DNA from: Algoriphagus sp. A40
Lineage (GTDB): Bacteria; Bacteroidota; Bacteroidia; Cytophagales; Cyclobacteriaceae
NCBI RefSeq assembly: GCF_002002735.1
Contig: NZ_MUNY01000045.1
Coordinates: 224,284-288,283, forward strand
Length of the DNA: 64,000 nucleotides
Direction: 5' to 3'
Position numbers and translations under genes: made by a program. A model generated the notes under the pieces. The model ran no database searches and was not told the origin of the DNA. It saw nothing but the letters and a program-made list of their open reading frames with translations. Shown here piece by piece: positions 25,017 to 35,704 of this stretch. Every line of letters begins with the position of its first letter. Positions within the stretch are counted from its first letter, which is position 1.

Positions 25017-27008
25017 TTGAAATTCTCCCAAATAAAAGACAGGATTTTGCTTCAGATGATCTCCAACCCGAAATTGACGGGATGGATAACTTTTTTGGCT
25101 ATACTGTCTCTTACTACTTTCCTGACATTGGTAGAATACAAACTCAATCTTTCTGAGGAACGGGAGATAGTCAACACCGAGTTGAATAAGTTTGAAAGTC
25201 GGTTTACAACTGCCTTAAGCGATGGGATTTCTGCGGCAAAAACCCTGGGATTTTTTGCCCAAAACAAAGATGAAGTCATCCAAAATTTTGAAGAAATCGG
25301 AAGGCAGATTTTGGAAAGCAATCCCCAAGTGGATGTGATCGAGTTTTTGGACAGTGGAACAATCGTAGCTGTCTATCCCCTTGTAGGCAATGAGGCAGTT
25401 CTGGGATATAATGTATTGAAGGACCCCAAAAACTTCCGGGAAGTAGAAGAATCCATCCGGAGAAAGGACGTTTATTTTTCAGGTCCAATCACCCTGCGTC
25501 AAGGAGGCACAGGAATAGTTGGACGATACCCACTGTTTGACGAAGGGAAATTTATCGGGCTTTCCGCGGTCATCATCCATTTTGACAAATTGGTGGAAAG
25601 AGCTCTGCAGGACATCCACAACGAGGATAGGTTTATAGTCCAGCTTTCCAAAGTCAATCCAAACACAGGGATTCTGGAAAAATTCGTTTCTTCGGGAGAT
25701 TCACTAAACTTTTCCGGCTACAAGGCCACAGTTCCGATTGAGGTCGGCAATTGGTTGCTTTCTGTTCAACTCAAAGAAAGTCTTGCATGGTATGACCTGA
25801 GATGGTTTATTCTGGGGCGAATTATCCTGTCAGGAATATTTGGGATTGCTGCCTGGAATTTTGCCCGTCAACCCTCACTTTTGATCAAAAAGCTCAATGA
25901 TAAATCCAAAGAAATTCTTTTGGCAAATGAAAGGTTTGAGCTGGCAACGAGGGCTACTTCAGATGCCATTTGGGACTGGAATTTGGAAACCAATGAAAAA
26001 TATCGGTCCAGCCAATTTTCGGTACTTTTTGGATATAGCCAAAAGGTACTTGATGATAACAAACAATTCAGGACTGACCTGATCCATCCCGAGGATTTGG
26101 AGCGTGTTCAATCCAAACTGCAGGAAACACTATCCGGAGACACCACTTCCTGGGAAATCGAATTCCGAGGCAAGAAAGCTGACCAAACCTATGCCTATGT
26201 ATCTGAAAAAGGCTATATCATCAGAAATGAACAAGGCAAGGCCATTCGGATGATCGGGGCTACCCAAAACATCACCAAACAGAAACTGGATGAATTGAGC
26301 CTTATAGAAGCCAATCAGAAGCTTAGCAATGCCAATGCAGAACTCAAAGCCTTTGCTTCCATGGCATCCCATGACATGCGTGAACCCCTGAGAATGATCA
26401 GTTCGTTCATGTCACTTCTGGAGAAAAAATACGGGGCTAGCCTTGATGACAAAGCCCACCAGTACATTTCTTTTGCTATCGATGGAGCAAAGCGCCTTAC
26501 TTTGTTGATACACGACTTATTGGACTATTCCAAAGTTGGTTTTGACTCCAATTTGATTGAAAGCATCAATACCAAAGACCTTATTCAGGAGGTAATGGCA
26601 CTTAAATCAGCCCTAATCCAGGAAAATAATGCAACCCTAATTATTGAGGAACTTCCCAATATTAAAGGTGTCAAAATGCCCCTTAGGATATTGTTCCAGA
26701 ATTTGATCGGAAATGCATTGAAATACAGAAAGCCGGACACCAAACCGGAAATAAAAATTTCAGGAAAGGAAGAAAATGGTTTTTGGAAATTTTCCATAAA
26801 GGACAATGGGATAGGCATTGAAGCTGATTATCTTGAGGCGATTTTCGGTATACTAAAAAGGCTTCATCCAAAAGAAAAATACCCCGGTACTGGTATGGGA
26901 TTGGCTGTTTGTCGAAAAATAATTCTCCAACATGAAGGAAAGATTTGGGCAGAATCCACACCTGGAATTGGAAGTGAATTTTTCTTTACCATAAAAAAAC
27001 ATGAGTAA
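25017..27008 (+). CDS. Membrane sensor histidine kinase with CHASE-like and PAS domains
   Basis: A 663-residue kinase from TTG 25017; ATG 25056 (residue 14) is a plausible start. One membrane helix (about residues 20-40), a periplasmic CHASE-like region to about 255 (DVYFSGPITLRQGGTGIVG, then PLFDEGKFIGLSAV), a second helix near 262-282, a PAS domain (300-420), HisKA with MASHDMREPLRMISSF (His near 451) and HATPase_c with DNGIGI and GTGMGLAVC. The HisKA/HATPase half closely resembles that of the upstream kinase, so one was probably copied from the other. It overlaps the next receiver gene by 8 bp. Confidence 0.9.
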   Translation: MKFSQIKDRILLQMISNPKLTGWITFLAILSLTTFLTLVEYKLNLSEEREIVNTELNKFESRFTTALSDGISAAKTLGFFAQNKDEVIQNFEEIGRQILESNPQVDVIEFLDSGTIVAVYPLVGNEAVLGYNVLKDPKNFREVEESIRRKDVYFSGPITLRQGGTGIVGRYPLFDEGKFIGLSAVIIHFDKLVERALQDIHNEDRFIVQLSKVNPNTGILEKFVSSGDSLNFSGYKATVPIEVGNWLLSVQLKESLAWYDLRWFILGRIILSGIFGIAAWNFARQPSLLIKKLNDKSKEILLANERFELATRATSDAIWDWNLETNEKYRSSQFSVLFGYSQKVLDDNKQFRTDLIHPEDLERVQSKLQETLSGDTTSWEIEFRGKKADQTYAYVSEKGYIIRNEQGKAIRMIGATQNITKQKLDELSLIEANQKLSNANAELKAFASMASHDMREPLRMISSFMSLLEKKYGASLDDKAHQYISFAIDGAKRLTLLIHDLLDYSKVGFDSNLIESINTKDLIQEVMALKSALIQENNATLIIEELPNIKGVKMPLRILFQNLIGNALKYRKPDTKPEIKISGKEENGFWKFSIKDNGIGIEADYLEAIFGILKRLHPKEKYPGTGMGLAVCRKIILQHEGKIWAESTPGIGSEFFFTIKKHE

Positions 27009-27435
27009 CCTACCTATTAAAATCCTTCTGGTAGAAGATAACGAAGGGGATATCCTCCTCACTACAGAAGCACTTCAAGATTGCAAAGTTGCCAATGAAC
27101 TCAAAGTCTTGCGTGACGGATGTGAGGCACTCCACTTTTTGCTGACCCAGTCCCGTCACAGTCTGAATGAATTGCCTGATCTGATTCTTTTGGACATCAA
27201 CCTCCCAAAAAAAACTGGGCATGAAGTGCTAGAAAGTGTCAAAAATCATCCGGATTTAAAACATATCCCAATTATCATTTTGACAACTTCTTCCTCTGAA
27301 ATGGACATACACCGGGCCTATCAGGACCACGCAAATTGCTACATTATCAAGCCATTGGAGGTCAATGATTTTCTGAATGTCACCTCAAAAATTGAAGAGT
27401 TTTGGCTGACCATCGCAAGACTTCCCAGGAACTAA
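27001..27435 (+). CDS. Single-domain response regulator, Rcp1-like
   Basis: A 144-residue receiver with nothing attached. ILLVEDNEGD gives the acidic pocket, LILLDINLPKKTG the phosphoacceptor Asp, ILTTSS the switch Thr and YIIKPLE the conserved Lys. The sequence style matches the Rcp1 family that pairs with PAS/phytochrome-type kinases. It overlaps the membrane kinase by 8 bp, which makes that kinase a likely partner. Without an output domain it probably acts in a phosphorelay or by protein contact. Confidence 0.93.
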   Translation: MSNLPIKILLVEDNEGDILLTTEALQDCKVANELKVLRDGCEALHFLLTQSRHSLNELPDLILLDINLPKKTGHEVLESVKNHPDLKHIPIIILTTSSSEMDIHRAYQDHANCYIIKPLEVNDFLNVTSKIEEFWLTIARLPRN

Positions 27436-27440
27436 GGCCA

Positions 27441-28469
27441 ATGCGAAAGGATGAAAAAACCTATAACTTTCTGATTGTTGAGGACAATCTGGGAGATTAT
27501 ATTCTGATTGAAGAATACCTTACTGACTATATATTAGACCCAAAATTCCAGCGGGCAGAAACTTTCCAAGAAGCAAGGAATCTCCTCAATGATTCCAATC
27601 AAAGGTTTGATATTATATTCCTGGATCTTTCTCTGCCAGACCTTTCCGGGGAAGATCTGATTGTTAGCGTTATAGAATTCGCCAAAGGATGTCCGGTTAT
27701 TGCTCTCACTGGATTTTCGGATTTGGATTTCAGTATCAGATCACTCTCTCTTGGGGTATCTGACTACCTGCTCAAGGATGAACTCACCTCCATAATCCTT
27801 TATAAAAGCATTATATATTCCATTCAGCGGAGCAAATTCACGGATCAAATTCAGAAATCTGAAAAACGGTACAGTGATCTTTTCCATCTGAGCCCGCTAC
27901 CCATGTGGGTGTATGGTCTGGATGATCTCAAGTTTTTGGATATCAATCAGGCGGCCATTAATCACTATGGATACAGTGAGGATGAGTTTTTAAAAATGAA
28001 AATTTCCGAAATCAGGCCGCCAGAAGACATTATTTTGATGGAACAGGCTGTTTCTGCTTTCAAGAGGGGAGAGATTTACCATCCCAAAAGTGTCTTTCGC
28101 CACAAAAAGAAAAACGGTGAAATCATCATGGTCGAAGCCACCATCAACCAATTACACTTCAATGGAAGGAATGCCGTATTGGTTTTGGTCAATGACATCA
28201 CCGAACGGACCAGGTATGTGGAAACCATTGAAAAACAAAACCAAACCTTCAGGGAAATTGCCTGGATTCAATCCCACGTGGTCAGGGCTCCCTTGGCCAG
28301 ATTGCTTGGATTAGTGAACCTGATGGAAACCGACTTGGAAGATTTGGGCGAAGACAGACCAAATTTGATCCGACACATCAAAGATTCAGCCTTTGAACTT
28401 GATCAAATCATCAGAGATATCAGTAAAAAATCAGAAAACATCGAGCGATTGGACAGCTATGAATCCTGA
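27441..28469 (+). CDS. Receiver-PAS protein with kinase-like dimerisation helix but no ATPase domain
   Basis: A 342-residue protein from ATG 27441, 5 bp after the previous stop (an upstream TTG at 27402 would overlap). Receiver at residues 5-125 (LIVEDNLGDYILIEEYL, LDLSLPDLSG, LLKDEL), PAS at about 135-255, then a helical segment WIQSHVVRAPLARLLGLVNL resembling a HisKA phosphoacceptor helix with its His near 279. The chain ends before any HATPase_c domain. It could be a phosphotransfer intermediate in the local relay, or a degenerate kinase. The preceding and following genes overlap or abut it. Confidence 0.85.
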   Translation: MRKDEKTYNFLIVEDNLGDYILIEEYLTDYILDPKFQRAETFQEARNLLNDSNQRFDIIFLDLSLPDLSGEDLIVSVIEFAKGCPVIALTGFSDLDFSIRSLSLGVSDYLLKDELTSIILYKSIIYSIQRSKFTDQIQKSEKRYSDLFHLSPLPMWVYGLDDLKFLDINQAAINHYGYSEDEFLKMKISEIRPPEDIILMEQAVSAFKRGEIYHPKSVFRHKKKNGEIIMVEATINQLHFNGRNAVLVLVNDITERTRYVETIEKQNQTFREIAWIQSHVVRAPLARLLGLVNLMETDLEDLGEDRPNLIRHIKDSAFELDQIIRDISKKSENIERLDSYES

Positions 28470-28878
28470 ACTGATCCTTGTGGATGACGACAGCGTGCTG
28501 TTGTTGGTTCTCCAAAAAATGATCCGGAGGATAAGTCCCGAAAGCCAAATAGACTCATTTTCCTCCGGAAAGGATGCCCTGGATTTTCTTACCAGTAATT
28601 CAGATCCAACTAACCCCATATTTCTTTTGGTCGATATTAATCTCAATGATATGAGTAGCTGGGATTTTCTTTCCTTGCTTCAAACCAGGAATCTCCAATA
28701 CCACAAAATAATCCTGATGACTTCCTCGATCTCCTCTTCCAATTCCGATCTGGCAAGAAAGTACCCGTCAGTGATCGGATTTTTTGAAAAACCCATCACT
28801 TTCGAAAATTTTCATCAGATCTTTGAAATGATCAGAAAGGAAAAAAAAGCGCTTACTTTTTCCGTCAAAATGCATTAG
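28459..28878 (+). CDS. Single-domain response regulator
   Basis: A 139-residue receiver starting at ATG 28459, inside the last 11 bp of the previous gene. LILVDDDSVLLLVLQKMI gives the acidic cluster, LLVDINLNDMSSW the phosphoacceptor, LMTSS the switch residue and GFFEKPI the conserved Lys. No output domain. It is the last gene of the operon and would be one of three receivers competing for, or relaying, phosphate from the two kinases. Confidence 0.9.
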   Translation: MNPELILVDDDSVLLLVLQKMIRRISPESQIDSFSSGKDALDFLTSNSDPTNPIFLLVDINLNDMSSWDFLSLLQTRNLQYHKIILMTSSISSSNSDLARKYPSVIGFFEKPITFENFHQIFEMIRKEKKALTFSVKMH

Positions 28879-28922
28879 TTTGATTTTTGTTTCTGAATTA
28901 ACTTAGACCCAAACCTATTAAA

Positions 28923-29681
28923 ATGAATTCAAAAACCGTCTTGATTACGGGTGGAGCCAGCGGAATTGGCTTGGCAATGGTGAGAAAGTTTGCCGCTGAA
29001 GGCAGCCTGGTTTTTTTTATTGACACCAACCAGGTGGAAGGCACCAAGCTTCAGATCGAAGAACACGAAAAAGGCTTCCATGTAAAGTTTCTCGAAGTAA
29101 GCATTGCGGACTACTCCCAGTTGGAAAAATTGGTGCAAACTATTCCTGGTAAAATCGACGTATTGATCAACAATGCAGGGATTTCCCATATCGGAAAAGT
29201 AGAAACCACTTCCGAAGAAGACTTTGATCGCCTTTTCCAGGTAAATGTCAAGGGGATGTTCAACTGCATCAAGGCCTGCCTTCCAAAGCTCAAAGAAAAC
29301 GGAGGCGGGTCTATTTTGAACATGTGCTCGGTTGCCGCTACGATCGGGATACCGGACCGCTTTGCTTATAGCATGACAAAAGGCGCCGCACTGTCCATGA
29401 CTTTGAGCGTAGCCAGAGATTATGTTCAGGACGGGATCCGTTGCAATTGCATTTCCCCGGGCAGGGTTCATACCCCGTTTGTAGATGGATTTTTGGCAAA
29501 AAATTATCCCGGCCAGGAAAAAGAAATGTTCGCCAAGCTGGCAGCTACCCAACCCATCGGAAGAATGGGGACCCCGGAGGAAATCGCCGAACTGGCATAC
29601 TTTATCAGCTCAGATTCCGGCGGATTTATCACAGGTGCCAATTTTAATATTGACGGGGGTTTTATGGGGTTGAAAATGTGA
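28923..29681 (+). CDS. SDR oxidoreductase, probable 2-keto-3-deoxy-L-fuconate dehydrogenase
   Basis: A 252-residue classical short-chain dehydrogenase. The NAD-binding motif is TGGASGIG, the structural motif NNAG and the catalytic motif YSMTK with a preceding Ser in NMCSVAAT. In the non-phosphorylative L-fucose pathway an SDR of this length oxidises 2-keto-3-deoxy-L-fuconate at C4 to the 2,4-diketo acid, the substrate of the hydrolase encoded next. Role is assigned from the complete neighbouring gene set, not from a unique motif. It is separated from the hydrolase by a repeat-rich 160-bp gap. Confidence 0.78.
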   Translation: MNSKTVLITGGASGIGLAMVRKFAAEGSLVFFIDTNQVEGTKLQIEEHEKGFHVKFLEVSIADYSQLEKLVQTIPGKIDVLINNAGISHIGKVETTSEEDFDRLFQVNVKGMFNCIKACLPKLKENGGGSILNMCSVAATIGIPDRFAYSMTKGAALSMTLSVARDYVQDGIRCNCISPGRVHTPFVDGFLAKNYPGQEKEMFAKLAATQPIGRMGTPEEIAELAYFISSDSGGFITGANFNIDGGFMGLKM

Positions 29682-29684
29682 GGT

Positions 29685-29826
29685 GATTTGGGATTTACGA
29701 TTTTTGATTTACGAGATTCATCACACGCATTCACCATTACTCAGCAATTGTGCTTTTGATCCGGGAGTCTTATACTTAGAAATTCTTGGATCTTGCTTCT
29801 TGATTCTCATTACTTGATTCTCATTA
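29685..29826. repeat. Degenerate heptanucleotide tracts between fucose genes
   Basis: Two 7-nt-period tracts. GATTTGG, GATTTAC, GATTTTT, GATTTAC, GAGATTC run in register at 29685-29719. CTTGGAT, CTTGCTT, CTTGATT, CTCATTA, CTTGATT, CTCATTA run at 29785-29826. The second is the reverse complement of the AAGNATC heptad found inside the glycosyltransferase at 62069-62236. No gene is seen in this gap. Confidence 0.75.
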
Positions 29827-29841
29827 TTAGACAATAAAAAC

Positions 29842-30705
29842 ATGAAACTCATTCGATTTGGAGAATCCGGCAAAGAAAAACCCGGAATCCAGGATAAAGA
29901 AGGTAAAAACCTTGACTGTTCCTCTTTCGGGGAAGATTGGAATGAAGGCTTTTTAGCAAACGACGGACTGAACAGGCTGAAATCTTGGCTGGAGACAAAT
30001 CAGAAAGGTCTAAAGGAAATTCCTGTTAATTCTAGGATCGGATCCCCTATTACCCGACCATCCAAGATCATTTGTGTGGGACTCAACTATCGAAAGCATG
30101 CCGAAGAAGCCGGAATGGCCGTGCCGGAGATTCCTATCATTTTCATGAAGGCAACTTCTTCCCTTTGCGGGCCTTATGATCCGATTTTTATCCCAAAAAA
30201 CTCTGTTCAGACCGACTGGGAAGTTGAACTGGCAGTAGTGATCGGCAAGCGGGCCAAATATGTGAGTTCCGAAAATGCTTACGATTATATTGCCGGCTAT
30301 TGCCTGCACAACGATGTGAGCGAGCGTGATTTCCAGCTCCGGCATGGCGGTCAATGGGTCAAAGGAAAAAGTGCCGACCACTTCGCTCCTCTCGGACCAT
30401 TTTTGGCAACAAAAGAAGAAATCGCTGATCCGCATCAACTTCGACTTTGGCTCAAGCTGAATGGAAAAATGCTACAGGATAGCAATACTTCGGATCTGAT
30501 TTTTGATATCCCGACGATTGTCTCCCATATCAGCCAGTACATGACCTTGCTGCCCGGGGATGTGATTTCAACCGGAACTCCAGCTGGTGTAGGTATGGGC
30601 TTAAAACCTGAACCGAGATTTCTTGAAAATGGGGATATTGTCGAATTGGGAATTGATGGACTTGGTATTTCCCGTCAGGTAGCTATGAACGATCCAGAGG
30701 CATGA
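29842..30705 (+). CDS. Fumarylacetoacetase-family hydrolase, probable 2,4-diketo-3-deoxy-L-fuconate hydrolase
   Basis: A 287-residue FAH-family protein. The family core appears as KIICVGLNYRKHAEEAG, IIFMKATSSLCGPYDPI, the metal-binding DWEVELAVVIGK and GYCLHNDVSERDFQ, and ends with TGTPAGVGMG. In L-fucose degradation such enzymes cleave the 2,4-diketo acid to pyruvate and lactate. It overlaps the lactonase gene by 4 bp (ATGA), so the two are translated together. The reaction is inferred from the pathway set. Confidence 0.82.
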   Translation: MKLIRFGESGKEKPGIQDKEGKNLDCSSFGEDWNEGFLANDGLNRLKSWLETNQKGLKEIPVNSRIGSPITRPSKIICVGLNYRKHAEEAGMAVPEIPIIFMKATSSLCGPYDPIFIPKNSVQTDWEVELAVVIGKRAKYVSSENAYDYIAGYCLHNDVSERDFQLRHGGQWVKGKSADHFAPLGPFLATKEEIADPHQLRLWLKLNGKMLQDSNTSDLIFDIPTIVSHISQYMTLLPGDVISTGTPAGVGMGLKPEPRFLENGDIVELGIDGLGISRQVAMNDPEA

Positions 30706-31526
30706 GACTCGATTCCCACCAGCACTTCTGGGAATACGATTCAAAGCGTCAGGATTGGATCACTCCGGAGATGAGCCGGATTCGTCGAAATTTCCTTCCA
30801 GGGGACCTTTTTCCTTTGCTCCAGGATGCAAAAATCGATGGATGCATCGCTGTGCAGGCAGAAGAAAGCCTTCGGGAAACTGATTTCCTCCTCGATTTAG
30901 CAGGTCAGCACGAGTGGATTCGCGGAGTGGTCGGTTGGGCAGATCTGAAAAACGACAAGCTGGATGAACTTCTGGATGACTATTCCGAATCCCAAAAACT
31001 GGTAGGCTTCCGTGAGGTGCTCCAATCCAAAGACCCTCGCTACATGCTTCAGGAGGAGTTTATCCGGGGAGTTCAAAAAATCGGTGACAGGGGCTACAGT
31101 TATGACATCCTGATTTTCCCGCACCACCTTTCGGCGACTTTAGAATTAGTCAGCAAATGCCCGGACCAACGGTTTGTCATTGATCATTTGGCCAAACCTT
31201 ATATCAAAGACGGAGAATGGAAAGAATGGAAAAAAGCCGTTGGGCTATTGGCGGAGCGGGAACTGATGCACTGCAAACTTTCCGGAATGATCACCGAGGC
31301 AGATTGGAAAAAATGGACTCCCGATCAGCTTTTTCCTTATCTGGAAATCGCCCTGGAATTGTTTGGTCCAGAACGATTGATGTATGGGAGTGACTGGCCC
31401 GTATGTCTGCTTGCCGGGGAATATGAAAAGTTTTGGGAGGTAATCGAGCTGTTTACTTCAGCACTTACTAATTCTGAAAAAGCCAGAATCATGGGCGAAA
31501 CCGCCGCAGAGTTTTACAAAATATAA
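30702..31526 (+). CDS. Amidohydrolase, probable L-fucono-1,5-lactonase
   Basis: A 274-residue cog3618-type TIM-barrel hydrolase. The metal site begins with DSHQHFWEYD, continues with FVIDHLAKPYIKDG and closes with LMYGSDWPVCLL. Enzymes of this group hydrolyse sugar lactones such as L-fuconolactone and L-rhamnonolactone. Placed between the diketo hydrolase and the fucose dehydrogenase, it would open the lactone formed by the latter. L-rhamnono- or L-galactono-lactone are alternatives. Confidence 0.82.
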   Translation: MRLDSHQHFWEYDSKRQDWITPEMSRIRRNFLPGDLFPLLQDAKIDGCIAVQAEESLRETDFLLDLAGQHEWIRGVVGWADLKNDKLDELLDDYSESQKLVGFREVLQSKDPRYMLQEEFIRGVQKIGDRGYSYDILIFPHHLSATLELVSKCPDQRFVIDHLAKPYIKDGEWKEWKKAVGLLAERELMHCKLSGMITEADWKKWTPDQLFPYLEIALELFGPERLMYGSDWPVCLLAGEYEKFWEVIELFTSALTNSEKARIMGETAAEFYKI

Positions 31527-31579
31527 AACCAAAAACAAGGTCAAAAAGTACACGCAGCCCCCTGCTGACCGAATACTGA

Positions 31580-33666
<2,087 letters not shown>

Positions 33667-33672
<6 letters not shown>

Positions 33673-33720
33673 AAAATTTGAAGATTGGAAAATTAAGTTG
33701 CAAGGTTGCAAAGTTGGAAG
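33667..33720. repeat. Degenerate 8-nt repeat tract after fucP
   Basis: Eight-base steps are visible: TTGAAAAA, TTTGAAGA, TTGGAAAA, then TTGCAAGG, TTGCAAAG, TTGGAAGG. The tract begins at the fucP stop codon and lies in the 132-bp gap before the mutarotase gene. A dispersed repeat fragment (GAGCGTAGTCGAAGCATC) follows at about 33774-33791. Confidence 0.6.
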
Positions 33721-33804
33721 GTGTTTGACATCTCAACTTTTTCCATCGTTTCGTAAATCGTAAACTTGTGCAGAGCGTAGTCGAAGCATCAAAAATCTAA
33801 ATCA

Positions 33805-34152
33805 ATGCAGACCTTTTTACTTATCTGCGATCTCAAAGACGAACCCGAAGCCATTCAGGCCTATGTGGAATGTCACAAGACTGTGTCTGAAGATATTTTG
33901 GAAAGCATCCGAGTGGCTGGAATCCTGCAAATGAGCATCTATCGCTGGAGAAACCGACTGGCGATGATCTTGGTCGGCGATGAGAATTTTAGCTTTGATA
34001 AGAAAGCTGAATTGGACAGCACCAATCCCAAAGTTCAGGAATGGGAAGCTTTTTTGAGTCAGTACCAAACCAACCTTCCCGGCACTCCGGCGAATTGGAG
34101 ATGGGCGATTACCGAGCAGATATTTGACTTTAGCGCAAATACTTCGAAGTGA
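33805..34152 (+). CDS. L-rhamnose/L-fucose mutarotase (RhaM family)
   Basis: A 115-residue one-domain protein of the RhaM (DUF718-like) family: a short ferredoxin-like fold with LLICDLKDEPEAIQAYVECH, including the conserved Tyr and His, ILQMSIYRWRNRLAMIL in the middle and a late Trp-rich segment ANWRWAITEQIFDF. It interconverts the anomers of L-rhamnose or L-fucose. In this cluster it would supply the anomer used by the fucose dehydrogenase. Confidence 0.85.
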   Translation: MQTFLLICDLKDEPEAIQAYVECHKTVSEDILESIRVAGILQMSIYRWRNRLAMILVGDENFSFDKKAELDSTNPKVQEWEAFLSQYQTNLPGTPANWRWAITEQIFDFSANTSK

Positions 34153-34177
34153 TGCATGACCAACATTGTAGATTGGG

Positions 34178-34311
34178 ATATCGTCCTTTTCCAGGATATT
34201 TTTGATTATCGTACATTTCGACGATAAATAAAATTATCGTGTATTTCAACGATATATAGAATTATCGCATAATTATGCGATAATTTGATTTATCATCTAT
34301 TTCCACGATAT
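34178..34311 (+). promoter_or_regulatory. Five palindromic operators with an exact 28-bp period
   Basis: Five 22-bp palindromes, each two 7-bp arms around 8 bp. Arms are: 34178-34199 ATATCGT/AGGATAT (weak), 34206-34227 TTATCGT/ACGATAA, 34234-34255 TTATCGT/ACGATAT, 34262-34283 TTATCGC/GCGATAA, 34290-34311 TTATCAT/ACGATAT. Centres are spaced exactly 28 bp apart. The last ends 8 bp before the ATG of the SatD-like gene. The layout resembles iterons or a cooperative operator array. The SatD-like protein has a possible helix-turn-helix and is the natural candidate to bind it. Confidence 0.85.
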
Positions 34312-34319
34312 TAAACTTC

Positions 34320-34964
34320 ATGATAGCTGTAATCAAAGGAGACATTATCAATTCCAGAAACCTTAAAAACCCGGAGCCTTGGTTGATTCCACTCCAAAAA
34401 CTTTTTACAAAGTGGGGAGAAAGCCCAAAAAATTGGGAATTGGTTTGGGGGGATTTTTTCCAACTTGAGATAAATACTCCCGAAGAAGCTTTGCACAAGG
34501 CCCTTCAAATAAAAATCTTAATCAAAAAAACCCAAATCGAGGGGCTCCGAAAAAACACAAGTCTGGTCGATGTGCGAATGTCGATTGGAATAGGAGAAAA
34601 AACTTACAGCGGAGCAAAAATCTCGGAAAGCAATGGTCCCGCCTTTGTGTACGCAGGTGAAAAATTTGACAAACTCAGAAAAGAGAAAATCAACTTGGCC
34701 ATCCAAAGTCCCTGGAAAGAATTCGATAAGGAAATAAACCTTTATTTGAAGCTGGCGGGGATAGTAATGGATAGCTGGTCGATTTCCTCTGCAGAATTGA
34801 TGGATATCGTCTGGAATGAACCAGGCATCAATCAAGAAGAAATCGGAAAGAAACTCGGAATCCGGCAAAATTCGGTAAGCGGGAGATGGCACCGTACCCA
34901 CGCAGGTGAGTTGATGGAAATAGAGGAAACTTTCCGGGAAAAAATAAAAAGACTGATTCCATGA
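34320..34964 (+). CDS. SatD-like protein with C-terminal helix-turn-helix
   Basis: A 214-residue protein. The N-terminal part (IAVIKGDIINSRNL, then WGDFFQLEI and VRMSIGIGEK) resembles the SatD family, whose fold is related to nucleotide cyclase-like/palm domains. The C-terminal part (about residues 158-195: INQEEIGKKLGIRQNSVSGR) looks like a winged helix-turn-helix. The role of SatD is not established. It is coupled by ATGA to a DUF3307 membrane protein and preceded by a phased palindrome array ending 8 bp upstream, which suggests autoregulation. Start ATG 34320 is fixed by the array. Confidence 0.75.
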   Translation: MIAVIKGDIINSRNLKNPEPWLIPLQKLFTKWGESPKNWELVWGDFFQLEINTPEEALHKALQIKILIKKTQIEGLRKNTSLVDVRMSIGIGEKTYSGAKISESNGPAFVYAGEKFDKLRKEKINLAIQSPWKEFDKEINLYLKLAGIVMDSWSISSAELMDIVWNEPGINQEEIGKKLGIRQNSVSGRWHRTHAGELMEIEETFREKIKRLIP

Positions 34965-35674
34965 TTCTGTTTTTAAAGCTGCTTTTAGCCCATTTGGTCG
35001 GAGACTTTATTCTTCAGCCCAAATCATGGGTAGCTGAAAAAGAACAAAAGAAAGGGAAATCACCCAAAGTCTACCTCCACTTCCTGATTCATGGACTCTT
35101 GGTTTTGATCCTGCTGGGAAAAGAATATTGGACCATGGCTGTATGCATCACGGTCATCCATGGAATCATTGATCTCATCAAAATCTATCTTCAAAAAGAC
35201 ACCAACAGGCCTATATGGTTTTTCGCTGACCAAATCGCCCATCTGATCAGCCTCCTTTTAATAGGCTACATTTGGTTTGAGCCTGATTTAGGACAGTTGG
35301 ATTGGATTACACCTCAGGAGTTGTGGATCTTCATCACAGCCATTGTTTTTATCACCCAAGTCTCGGGTATTGTCATCCAGTTTCTATTGACAGGATGGTC
35401 CAAAGACTTAAACTTATCGGATGAAGCCTCACTTAAAAACGCCGGAAAATATATCGGAATTCTGGAACGTCTCTTTGTTTTCGTATTTGTAATTTCCGGC
35501 AGATGGGAAGCGATCGGTTTCTTATTGGCTGCAAAATCAGTCTTTAGATTTGGAGATTTGAGAAAATCGAAGGATAGGAAATTAACAGAATACATCCTCA
35601 TCGGAACTTTACTCAGCTTCGGAATTGCCTTAGCCACAGGAATAGCTGTTTCATGGCTACTTAAAATCTATTAA
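34961..35674 (+). CDS. DUF3307 family membrane protein
   Basis: A 237-residue protein with about six hydrophobic segments. The N-terminus LLLAHLVGDFILQPKSWVAEK followed by HFLIHGLLVLIL is the DUF3307 hallmark: conserved His and Asp residues facing the membrane interior. Function is unknown. It overlaps the SatD-like gene by 4 bp. Pairing of SatD-like and DUF3307 genes, as seen here, suggests that a regulator or sensor works with a membrane partner. Confidence 0.82.
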   Translation: MILFLKLLLAHLVGDFILQPKSWVAEKEQKKGKSPKVYLHFLIHGLLVLILLGKEYWTMAVCITVIHGIIDLIKIYLQKDTNRPIWFFADQIAHLISLLLIGYIWFEPDLGQLDWITPQELWIFITAIVFITQVSGIVIQFLLTGWSKDLNLSDEASLKNAGKYIGILERLFVFVFVISGRWEAIGFLLAAKSVFRFGDLRKSKDRKLTEYILIGTLLSFGIALATGIAVSWLLKIY

Positions 35675-35704
35675 AATTTGTTTCAATCCCACAAGAACCT
35701 ACCT

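Noticed and set aside
34178..34311. Regular 28-bp spacing suggested a CRISPR array
   Set aside because: The repeated part is a 22-bp palindrome with variable centre and only 6-bp gaps, so there are no spacers; no cas genes nearby.
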